From NCBI GenBank assembly GCA_963924555.1, contig OZ004598.1:4686858-4750857 (forward strand): a stretch of 64,000 nucleotides of DNA, given 5' to 3'. The number at the start of each line of letters is the position of its first letter. Position 1 is the stretch's first letter. This document shows, in pieces, positions 40,640-59,949 of the stretch. A program made the translations under genes and the position numbers. Source of the DNA: Crambe crambe. Taxonomy: Eukaryota > Porifera > Demospongiae > Poecilosclerida > Crambeidae. Under the pieces are notes generated by a model. That model was not told where the DNA came from and did not search any database. It saw only the letters and a list, made by a program, of their open reading frames with translations.

Positions 40640-41218
40640 AGTGCAGTAAATGGTGCGAACTAGTTCATGATTTTAAAAATACGTAAGCACATCCATAAAT
40701 AAAAACATATAGGATGAGGTACTTCTTTATTATTTTTTTCATGACATGTTTAAATGAACTGCTCATAATTAAGTTAAAACACCAGACAATGTTCGCTAAA
40801 ATGCATCGTCTGGATGGAAAAATTAGTAGGCGAATGAAACAAAATCCGGAAAGAATGAGGAAAAACAACAATAAAAAAATAACAAACCAAAACAAACAAC
40901 AAAACAAGAAAGAAAAAGAATAAACAAACAAACAGTCACATACACCAAAAAAAAGAGGCTATTATGATGATAATTATGCTTTTTAAAGTTATGTGCATGA
41001 AGTCGAGCAAACACATTTGTTCTTGTTTTTTTTTTCTGATGCACACAACAATATGTGGATGAACCTCTATGTTATGTTCAGAGAAGCTCGTACTTGAGCA
41101 GATGAAATTTTTGCAGGAGTCAAACACTCTTCATGATAATTATTTTTTTGCAAATGGGGAATGAAAAGAGAATATCATTAAAACGAACTGTATTCTCAGC
41201 TCACTACATATTATCTCA
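40640..41218 (-). pseudogene. Decayed copy of G-alpha-s 3' end
   Basis: About 40640-41035 matches 42700-43230 (3' UTR of G-alpha-s). 41090-41205 matches the last coding exon and adjoining intron of G-alpha-s (43267-43490), with an internal loss of about 100 bp; the LLKYELL-stop end is recognisable at about 41089-41100. It is the left-hand remnant of the tandem duplication and cannot be expressed as a G-alpha end. Confidence 0.85.
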
Positions 41219-41460
41219 TTATGTACTGAGACTTTATCCCAACACTCATGGAGGTTCTCATTCAGGGTTGCAACAGGGAGTCAATGTCAAGTTGGGCCCA
41301 AGTGAAAAAGTGAGGTAATGTCTATTTCATTGTTTCCATTTGCAAAGGTAAGATACTTAAGGAATTCATCACTCTATTCCTGTTAAGAAATTCAAAATAG
41401 TTTGCTTATCTATTCAATGTGGTTAACCACAAAGCTAAATGGGAAAATTTCTATTGTCAT
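41219..41460 (+). pseudogene. Decayed copy of ADAT1 3' exons
   Basis: ATGTACTGAGACTTTATCCCAACACTCATGG at 41220 onward matches ADAT1 38723-38911, with about 85 bp deleted. GTTTCCATTTGCAAAGGTAAG (41333) and GGAATTCATCACTCTATTCCTG match ADAT1 exon 38982-39068. Splice sites and frame are broken. It ends at the promoter of Cys-rich copy B. Confidence 0.88.
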
Positions 41461-41472
41461 TGCGCATGCGTG
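41461..41472. promoter_or_regulatory. NRF-1-like site upstream of Cys-rich gene B
   Basis: TGCGCATGCGTG, 37 bp before the start codon; identical to the site upstream of copy A. Confidence 0.55.
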
Positions 41473-41508
41473 ATAGTACTTCGAAGCAACTCAACAGCAC
41501 CATAGAAA

Positions 41509-42415
41509 ATGAAGCTTCTCGGACTCGTGCTTGTCGCAGCCGAGCTCAGCATGGCTGCTGAGGTTCCGGAATCGTCCATGGAGACTGGAATGGCCCAGGG
41601 AGCACATATTTATGAGGACTTCTTGCAGGCAACCTACAATTGTTAGTAAGTAATGGTACTTTAAGCTTACTAGTACATAGCCTAATATATTAGATTGTGG
41701 ATGAACATTTTAATTCTTGCAGCTTCCTGTTCCAGCTGTCGCTGTGGAGGATGCTGTCCGGTCATCATCCGGAATTGTCCTCCTAAATGGGTGGGCTCTG
41801 TGATCCAATCTATCAGCGGTTGGAGGGGAAACGTAGCTGTTATTGTGGACTGGGGCTGCACGGAATACAACCCCTGTGGCTGCTGTCCTAGAGGTCGACT
41901 CTGCACTCTCAATGACCATGGATTTGTGTGAGTGAATTAGATTGCTACAATCATTCTTCCTAGGTGCTGTCCTCTTACTAGAATAGCTAGCTAGCTAGCT
42001 ATCCAGTGGAGCATCTGAATCATGGACACATTTTTTTCCTTTGTATATAGAGAGTCTTCTTTTGGAGGTTATTTTGTGTAGAGTATAAATTATCTTTATT
42101 CGGTGAGAGGTTTGTCCTCTTTTAGAATTCCAGTATAGTATGGCTAGCTAGCCACCATTAGCATTAATCCCAGGGTAGAAAATATATCAAGATTTTTTTT
42201 CATTGATTCTGCACAGGTCGTATATTGATTGGGGTGATGGGACACATGATGTAGCCCACCAGTATAACATTGGACCTTTCCAGAAGCTTCATCAATACGA
42301 CAAAAGCTGCCGCACTCGTAAATACCCCATAACAGTCCACTATTGTAGCAATCCAGGCTGTCCCGCTGAGAGGTGCTGCGACACCCTCCACGGTGACATC
42401 GACGTGCGTGAGTGA
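41509..42415 (+). CDS. Secreted Cys-rich protein with PKD-like motif, copy B
   Basis: Three exons (41509-41641, 41723-41927, 42217-42415) give 178 residues. Exon 2 has the same length as in copy A with few changes; the spacing of all 16 Cys and the DWGDGTHD motif are kept. Exon 1 has lost 18 bp in frame, shortening the hydrophobic signal peptide and putting Glu into it (LVAAELSMAA), so secretion may be weakened. At the 3' end a 4-bp insertion (GTGCGTGAGTGAGG against GTGAGTGAGG) shifts the frame and stops about 20 residues early, losing the acidic/Pro-rich tail. Intron 2 is longer (289 against 141 bp). The conserved cysteines suggest it may still be functional. Confidence 0.75.
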
Positions 42416-43266
42416 GGATCCACTGACATCACACCCCAAAGTTGACTTTAATAAATCCCTCTCAACACCGAGTAAATGACGAATAAAACTGACATATTCT
42501 GTACAACTTGTGTTCATAGTTTGTAGCATGCTTAATATAAAGTTTACAGATGTCATGTGACCAGCAATCTGTTTGACTGAAGGTGTGGCTGTAGTAAATT
42601 TTCCTGAAGATTACCTTTTTAAGTGGGCTGACAGTTATAGGGTGATTTGGGCAGGACCCTGTTAATCATCCCAAGGGTCTGCAGCTGTACCACCCTCTTA
42701 ATTTAGATTATAAAAGTGGGCGTGTACATGGTCACTTGATTAGGTACGTTATATGGTGCTATAATAAGAACTAGTTCATGATTTTAAAAATTACATACGC
42801 ACATCATTAAGTTCCATAAATAAAATATATAGGGACGAGGTTACTTCTTTTATTATTATTATTTTCATGGCATGTGTAAATGAACTGCTCATAATTACAA
42901 TAATTAATAGCTTTATGGCATAAATAAAAGTTTTAAAAGCTAAAACACCAGACAATGTTCACTAAAATGCATCGTCTGGATGGAAAATTAGTAGGTGAAT
43001 GAAACAAAATCCGGAAAGAATGAGAAAACAAAAATAACAACAAAAATAACAAACAAACAAACAAACAAACAGTAGCAATATCATACATACATACACCGAA
43101 AAAAATGGCAGTTCTATAGTTATTAAGATGATATGCTGTTTAAAGTTATGTACATGAAGTCGAGCAAACACGTTTGTTCTTTTTTTTTTTTTTTTTTAAT
43201 GTTTAAGTTTTTTTTTTCCTTTTTCTGATGCACACAACAACATGTGGATGAACCTCTATGTTATGT
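42416..43266. other. 3' flank shared by Cys-rich genes and G-alpha-s
   Basis: No coding signal. Matches 40220-41090 (first duplication unit). It contains the 3' UTRs of copy B and, from the other strand, of G-alpha-s, plus A/T-rich tracts. Confidence 0.7.
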
Positions 43267-52051
<8,785 letters not shown>

Positions 52052-52492
52052 CTTCTTCTTGTCCCTGAAGAGAGAGTTTGTTTATCCTGTGATTGTTTGT
52101 TTGTTTGTTTGTTTTGTTTGTTGTCCTGTTTGGTTGCTAGATTGATTATCAGCTCCCTCTGCTTTCAGCTCTTCAGTTCAAGCCTTCACATTGAAAAAGG
52201 AGGAGGTGGAGCCTGTGATCCAGTTGAGTTGTATACTAGTCTAACTTATAGTGATAATCCAAAGTAGTTTACTGACCTATATAATATATAGCATGTAGCA
52301 TCCAAGTTAGTTTACTAGAAGAATCCTAAGTACTTGGGGAGGGGGAGGGAGAAGGTTTATGGTCCAAAAAATGAACAGAATGTAGGTAACATAAAAGGTA
52401 ACCATGGTTAATGTTATTAAATGGGGAAAATACCCCTCCCAAACATGCTCCAATTTGGGGGGGGGGGGACTTCCGGGGCAGTATATCCTCTC

Positions 52493-52762
<270 letters not shown>

Positions 52763-53153
52763 ATTTAAGAGAATCTTCTCTCTTTTTTTTTTTCATGCCT
52801 GTCCCGACCACCAGAGTGATATCTGATTTCAGATCAAGTGTCAGAACACTATCAACATATGCTTGGATTCCAGAATTGAGCTTTAGCTCTGTTTTAGAGA
52901 GAAAATTACACTTCAGCACCATAATATAAAAAGTGATATTTTTTTGCCTGTTTTTGGCACAACCAATCATACAAACATCAAAGATAACTAGGCAGGGGTA
53001 TTTACACATTTAACCCTGTTACTACCGTCACTCACTGCACTGGGTCGCCGTGATCGAATTATGCAATTCTAGCTATTTACAGCCGATCACAACCAATCAG
53101 TACTTATTACCAGCACCATGGAAAGATCTCGGGTGAGAAAATATCTTAAAATC

Positions 53154-53202
<49 letters not shown>

Positions 53203-53730
53203 TTCCACAAAATTAATATGCTAAAAAGTTAAAAATTTGGGCTGAAATTCCTTTGATGTGGTTGCCATAACTACTACAGGGAGAGGGAAGATTTTTGATT
53301 TTCTATTTCAGCTTTGAAATCAAAAGGTGGAAGATATGCCATCACGAATGTTTGACTTGAAATTTGGTAACTACAGTGAGGAGAGGAAATGGTTTCAGCA
53401 AGACCATAGCAGCTAACATCTCAATAGAACAGTAGAAGAAAATCAACATCGTTTATAGTTAATCGCAAGAATAAGACGAGATACTTTCCTTTTTTAAAAA
53501 ACTCTTTTTTTCCCCTCAAGATCTCCATCTTTTAACCGTTTTTCAGCAGCTGCAGTTTCTATGCTTATGAAAAATTAAAACCAAATATCCTAAATAACTG
53601 TCCTAAAAAAGATTGTAGTCTTGGCCAAAGATTTAGGATATAAGGTCAAAACAACAAACATTGACTAACTACTCATACACCACTGCCCCACCATTCCATC
53701 ACTTTAGTACAAAGCTTATCAAGTCCTTAC

Positions 53731-53914
53731 CTTTTCTGTGGTCAATGTGTCTCTGTCGGTTTTCTTCTTACCAAAGAGGATCAGAGTGGCAAGGAGCCTT
53801 AAAGGTCTTGGTTTAACCAGACGTAGTCGGTGTCGAGGTGGAGCTCTAGCTGCCGTTGGTGGGAACTCCTTTGGCAACTTTTGAACACCTCTGGCCCAGC
53901 ACCTAGTTTTTATA
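53731..53914 (-). promoter_or_regulatory. TATA box and 5' untranslated exon of G-alpha-s
   Basis: On the minus strand TATAAAA (53914-53908) is followed, within about 25-30 bp, by an exon ending at a good donor, GAAAAG|GTAAGG (about 53731). It contains no ATG. The matching acceptor CTCTTCAG is directly before the coding exon (GGACAAGAAGAAG-ATG, 52051). The intron between is about 1.7 kb. Confidence 0.6.
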
Positions 53915-54117
53915 CGCCGAGATCTATCCTACGCCCTGATAAATGTTCTCAAGTCTTCAGATCTGGCCGGCCCCGGTAGACTGGCACCACACCTTATGCA
54001 CGTGCGAAACACAGGGGGAGGGGCTTGTATAATTCCCCTAGAGTCAGGAACTTTAAACCCAGGGCCTTCTTTATACCCTGTACCATTCAAAGAGGATTTG
54101 GGCACAGAGGAACTGGC

Positions 54118-57100
54118 ATGGCTGCTATTTTGGAGACAGAAATTCAGGAGGAATTTACAACTGGAAAAAATGAGTGAGAAGGAGGAATTGTTTTAGTTTT
54201 TGTGTTACATGACTAGGACATTATGTCAGAGCAGAGATCCTGGTATGTGGTTTATCCATATTTCAAGTGGCTGTATAGATTCTTGGTGTGTATTAGACAT
54301 ATGACATTGGTTACTTGATCAGAAAATATCCATTTGGGTTCCAAATAAACTATTCTACTCTGAATTGAGTCTAGGAGGAGCTCACGAAGGACAGGCTGTT
54401 CTGAATGCTAGCAATTATGGCAGCAGCATAGAGCTTCTTTTTCACTCTCGTTTATACCACTCGCTTCCGTTTAAGTCTCGCTTATCTCCCGTTTATACCC
54501 GCTTATCTCCCGTTTATACCCGCTTATCTCCCGTTTATACCCGTTATTGCATGTGCCTGGAACGAGCCAGGATTGGTGTTGAATGCCATTTGGAAATTAG
54601 CTGCTTGGTGTGGATTAATGGGTGGTGTAGATTACCGGTTACAAACCACTGATTGGTGTTGAATACTGTTTCTAGCATCTTGCTGCATCCACTTCAGACA
54701 TGAAGACACCAAATCTAATTTATTGATACAAGGCCACTCAAAAGAAGAATATTTCTGAACAACTAATAACTAATTGAATTTGGCATGGCATTTTATTCAT
54801 ATTTTCAGTGGAGAAATCAATCCCTTAATACTGTTGCATTGTAGCTTAAATCAAGTAACTGACCAGAGAATTATTTTTAATGCCCTTATACTGGGAGGTT
54901 ATAGTGAAATAATGTCCTTGACTGACCAATGGAATTCTTCTTTCTTTTGTAGTTGTCAAGACGACAGTTTGCTGATTACCAGGTCCTCAAGTGACTCGTC
55001 AAGAACTAAAGACTTTGTCAAGACTATTTCAACTGAACAGAAGAAGACATCGTCAGTTGATAAAAAATCTTACTCCATTTCACTTGACCTGATGCAGGAT
55101 GGATGTAAGTACATAGGACACTACATACACACTATTATTAGTAGTTAGTATACTCTCTGTATACTACTATATACTCTCTGTGAATACTGTCTAGTATACT
55201 ATACCCTATATAGTATACTTACTTGGTTATTTCCTCATTGCTTTTTCACAAATGGTGTTTAAATTATGTTTTCATGCATGAATGATCTATCCCATGAATG
55301 AAGTAATGACTGCATTCTGATCACTTCCCTATTTGCATGCTTGTCTACAGCACTAGGCAGCTTACTCGGTCATTCACATGTGCCCTTCCTTACTTGTCAT
55401 GAGTTAAGAACTTCCTGAACATTTTCAGCTAGCCGGTCACTTACACAATACACCCAATCTCTTGAGTAAACTCCTGGAAATTTATAACAGATATGTATAA
55501 ATCCACCCCTGCCTGCATCCCTTCTGCAAAGAAAGTGGTAATGCTGAAGGGGGTAAAAGTGGTTGGTTAATGTTATGCAATTACAGACACTTGAACAAGT
55601 TATTGACACCATTACTATGACAACAAGTTATTGACACCATTACTATGACAACAAGTTATTGACACCATTACTATGACGTAAGGTCTAAAGGGACATCTGC
55701 TAAACACTCAGATAAATACCAGTGCCTCAAAAGTAAAGATGTCCTGAAAAGCATTAGAGGTGTCCTCAAAAGTAAAGATGTCCTGAAAAGCATTAGAGGT
55801 GTCAATCTCCTTAAAAGTAAAGATGTCCTGAAGGTGTCCTCAAAAATAAAGAAGTTTGATATCCTACTGAGATTTCCTCTGTATGCTACATACACAGAGG
55901 AGATCCCTGATCATTATTTAGAACTGTATGCTGCATACACAGAGGAGATCCCTGATCATTACCTCTATACCACAGATGTAGCATACAGAGCTGGGCAGTT
56001 GTTTGGCTGCTCAATAAGCATAGCTAGAGGCTACCCTGATAGAAGTCCCAGCCATTATTGAGGAATTAGAACCATTGACCTTTAAGGCTGAGGTATCTGT
56101 AATTAAGAGTGACCTTTAGTGGACGCACACCACCATGTGTATGGTTCTCTATTACACACACCTGTTTACCAATCAGAGGTGTTTGCTACTCAGTGCTATG
56201 TATGTTCACGTGTATGTATGTATGTATGTATGTATGTATGTATGTATGTATGTATGTGTTGAGAATAAGGTGTGATGTCATTATTTTATTTAGCTGGTTC
56301 TCGGGGTCGGAGGTCAGGCAGTGGCGAGATGCTGACGTCTCCTAGTAGCCTGAGGCTGAACTTTAGCAGCACCAGTTTGGATAACCGGTTGAACCTTTCT
56401 TCCCCACCTCATCTGGCCACTCACACGGAAGAGTCCATTAGCACTCCCGAGGCTCGTGCCACTTACCAGTTTGTCCAGTATGAAGACATTGATTCCAGCC
56501 AGAAAGTAGAGTTTGAAAAATTGCTCAAGAAAGTGAGTTTATGTATGGGAAGCACCTTAATGTATACATGGACTGAACTCCCATAAACCCCTCAACTTAA
56601 GCCGTGTTTACACGTGCGCCCAACCCGGGTTGCGATTCAATCCGAATTCCAATCCACCTAATTGATGTGGGTTGGGCTACCCGGATTGGAATCCGGGTTG
56701 GTACTGTTCACACGCGAAGCAAATCCGGGTCGAATCCAGGTTAGAACCCCCGTGTAAACAGGGCTTTAGAGATACCATACTCCACTCTCCTTCTAAGAGG
56801 GTATTGATTAATTAGACTTATAATTAAGGCACGTGTTTCTAATTAAAGGAACATGTTTCTAATTAAAGGAACATATTTCTAATTGCTTTCAGTTCCAATT
56901 ATATTTTTCTGCTGATCTGTAGGAGTCTGGGTGTGGTCGTTCATGGATCCATAAGGGGTTGGTTGTGAATGCTGGTTTCCTCATTGTGATGATCATTGGA
57001 GTGGTCTTAGGGGAAGTGTATTTCCCCCTGGAAGGAGTGAGGGGGCGTGGAGTTGCTTTGTTCAATGATACAAACTGTATGAATGAAATGGCAGGTAAAA

Positions 57101-59758
57101 TGCAAAGTGCAGAGTACAGTTGGATGGAGAAGTAATGCTATAGTCTCCCTCCATTCCCTTAATTAATCCCCTCTCGATCCTCTCCTCCTCTCTCCCAAGC
57201 ACCCCCTTCCCTATAGTCCCCCCCTCCCCTTCCTCCCGTCAGGCCAGGCCTGAATCATTCCCTCCCCTTCCGGCCTTGCTCCCCTCGATCCTCTCCTCTC
57301 CCAAGCACCCCCTTCCCTATAGTTCCCCCCTCCCCTTCCTCCTGTCAGGCCAGGCCTGAATAATGCCAACTGGTAGGTCAAAGGTTATCAAGCAGGTTCT
57401 TAATTCCCATATAACACTGTTGTCATAGTAACTCAAGTGATCATGTGACCTAACTATCAACACCTTTTGAAGTGTACATACCAAGCCTCATGTTTACATC
57501 AAGAGCTTTGGCCCTGATTATGACCACGAGAAAAAAAACAACTCACAAACAAGTAGCAAACATACATGCAGCAGGTGTCAAGTATCTGCAGCTATGGTTA
57601 CTAACTTGATAAGTCCTAGGTAGTTATAGTTGTACTTCTTGATGAAAGGATTAGGGGTACAAACACAAAGTGTTCATGCATGGAATGGGCCACATTGACA
57701 CTTTGAGGAGTTCAAATGTCCATTCAGAATTTCATCAGCTAGGGTGTTCAGAATTTGTGTGTTTATGTGTTTATTATTAGGTTGTTTCACTGTTAGAATC
57801 GTTCGATCTATTGGGATTTTTGGATTCCTGGGTAAGCCATACTCTTGTTATGTATACAACTCCCTCATGTGTAACAGAGATGTGTGTGATTTTGAAGTCA
57901 TGTGATCACTTCACATGTTTACATAATAAAATTATATTATGTATAGGAGGTGTTACCAACTGGATTGCCATAGAGATGCTCTTCAGACGAATACCTTTAC
58001 TCTTTGGCACGTAAGTTCATAGCAGCAGTACAAGGGGCAGAGGGGGTTATTGATATCCGTGAATGTACGAAATACTCTACGTTTTTCACCATTATTTTCT
58101 CATGGAGTATAGTATGATGCCCGTGCTATTGCTGCTAAAAAGATCTAGATTCTATTTTTCTATGATGTCATGATTTGTATGTATTGTCATGATTCTGTCA
58201 CATGATGCCGCTTTTCTAACTTTTCTATGATGTCATGATGATGTATTTATGCCTATTCTGTCACTCAGTGCATTCCATGGCAAATGGGTATATATACATA
58301 TATTTCTTCAGATCTATGGAGTGCTAAATGACCATCTCTCTCTCTCTCTCTCTCTAGAGGAGTATTTGCAAAAAAATACAAGGAGATTCGAGAACAGATT
58401 AAGAACATGGTGGTGGACACTTTATTTGACCCTTCTGCTCTCAAGCACTACTTCACAGAGAGAAGAAGAAACCTACGCGAAATCTTTCAGCTTGGTGAGA
58501 CTCTTTTAAGGTGTAATTATGATATGACCTTGTATTGTGGGTGTGGTCTATATTCATAATAATTAGAAAATCACTTTGGTGGTTTGCTGGAGTCTGATGT
58601 AACAAGCAAGATCATCGATGATAAGATCGATTCCATTTTGGCAAGGCCAGAAGGTATGGATACACACAGGTCAATAACAAATCACTGATGCATGTTGACA
58701 CATCATTATTAGTGTGTATGGTAATATCTTATGCAACTCTTTCAAGCTTTGGTTTTTCTTTTTTGTTGTTGGTAGGATTCATACTGACCATGATGGGGGT
58801 GAGCCACTCGCAACTCAAGGTCACCTTGAAACAGCACATCAGCTCCTTCATCGAGGAAATCTCACCCATTGTGAGTCTATTATTATTGCTATATACACTA
58901 TCTGGTTCATGAGGTAGAGGTGTCAAAATGGGTAAACAAAATAATCCTCCATTTAGAAATTGGATGACTCCTGCCTCTGATTGCTCCTGATTGCTATGGA
59001 GCCAGTGGCATCCCATGATGATTATACATGATGTTGTCTTTCTCTGTTTCACTGTTTGTTTTGCCAGTAGATTCTTGATAAAATATCATCTTCAGGACTA
59101 GCTGATGGAGTTGGCCTGCAAGCTGAGGTAGGTACCTACATACGCATGAAACAGTTCCCAGGTATTTCATGAATTTAACTGATATGGGACTGATTGTACA
59201 TTAACATGGAAATTGGACTGATATTAATATATTATTATTAGTATGGGAATGGGACTGATACATTAGATATACTAGTATGGGAATGGGACTGATGCCATTA
59301 GAATCTAGATTAACGTCGACGTGCATATTCTTGGTTTTCTAGGTTGAAAGGATACTGGAAGAGAGAACAGAGGATCTTACTCGTGCCAAGATCAGACAGG
59401 TTAGTGTGTTCTGAGGAAGGGTGTGGCATCATGACTGTAAGAAAGGGTAGGTGTGGCATCCATTGAATCAATGGAGTAGCTATATAGAGGCATAGGTGGG
59501 GGTGGTGGCATTCTAGTTCTGTCCTGAGGTTGTCAGAAGTTAGTGTGTACAAAGGTACTTTTAGATGCAGAATGTCCTTTATCAGAGGTACCACTGTGTT
59601 ATAACCACTTATTCCTATTGTTTTTAATGGTGCAGCTGATGTCTTTGATGATCCGAAAGCACCTGAACTGGCTGATAGTGTGGGGGAATATTCTAGGAGC
59701 CCTGGTGGGAACAGTGGCCGAGGTCATTGCCATAGTAGTGGCACGTTACAGCAGGTGA
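54118..59758 (+). CDS. DUF445-family membrane protein
   Basis: Twelve exons in phase: 54118-54173, 54953-55104, 56294-56532, 56923-57094, 57781-57831, 57947-58010, 58358-58494, 58567-58653, 58776-58870, 59071-59127, 59343-59399, 59636-59758; about 429 residues. Residues 1-150 are Ser-rich and cytosolic-like. A transmembrane helix follows (LVVNAGFLIVMIIGVVLGEVYF). The hallmark GGVTNWIAIEMLFRRIPLLFGTGVFAKKYKEI matches the DUF445 start motif (GxxTNWxAIxMLF..P...G.GxxP). Long amphipathic helices come next, then a terminal helix HLNWLIVWGNILGALVGTVAEVIAIVVARY, the usual DUF445 ending. Known mainly from bacteria; function undefined. The first-exon assignment rests on phase only. It is divergent from G-alpha-s, with about 200 bp between putative transcription starts. 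Confidence 0.85.
54470..54545. repeat. CGCTTATCTCCCGTTTATACC tandem repeat
   Basis: Three to four 21-bp units in the first intron of the DUF445 gene. Confidence 0.9.
55590..55975. repeat. Cluster of tandem repeats in DUF445 intron
   Basis: Three 27-bp copies of ACAAGTTATTGACACCATTA... (55596-55677). Then two to three copies of CTCAAAAGTAAAGATGTCCTGAAAAGC-type units (55725-55850). Then two copies of CACAGAGGAGATCCCTGATCATTA (55890-55965). None is coding. Confidence 0.88.
56213..56258. repeat. (TATG)n microsatellite
   Basis: About 11 units, upstream of DUF445-gene exon 3. Confidence 0.95.
56599..56766. mobile_element. Foldback MITE with 16-bp terminal repeats
   Basis: AAGCCGTGTTTACACG (56599-56614) is inverted as CGTGTAAACAGGGCTT (56751-56766), one mismatch. 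The GC-rich interior holds further inverted copies of CCCGGATTGGAATCCGG. It is flanked by TTA on both sides, possibly a target duplication. No coding capacity. Confidence 0.85.
57150..57365. repeat. Duplicated polypyrimidine segment
   Basis: CTCGATCCTCTCC...CAAGCACCCCCTTCCCTATAG...CCGTCAGGCCAGGCCTGAAT occurs twice, with a period of about 113 bp. Confidence 0.88.
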
Positions 59759-59949
59759 TCACAATAAGATCATCACGAATGATAGAAGTACCTCCAAGTC
59801 ATTATTATCGTGCATCACTTCCATTTCTCTTTTTAGAAAAAAAAAATCTGTTGTATTTGAATTACAATTGAGTGCTTTATAGCACAATAATTATCATCAT
59901 TGAGATTTTGAAGAAGGAAAAAAAAAATTAATTACCATTCGGTTTCCTT

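Noticed and set aside
58271-58290. Alternative exon TAFHGKW before DUF445 exon 7
   Set aside because: It has an acceptor, but the phase does not fit the following exon; direct splicing 58010 to 58358 restores the conserved GTGVF motif.
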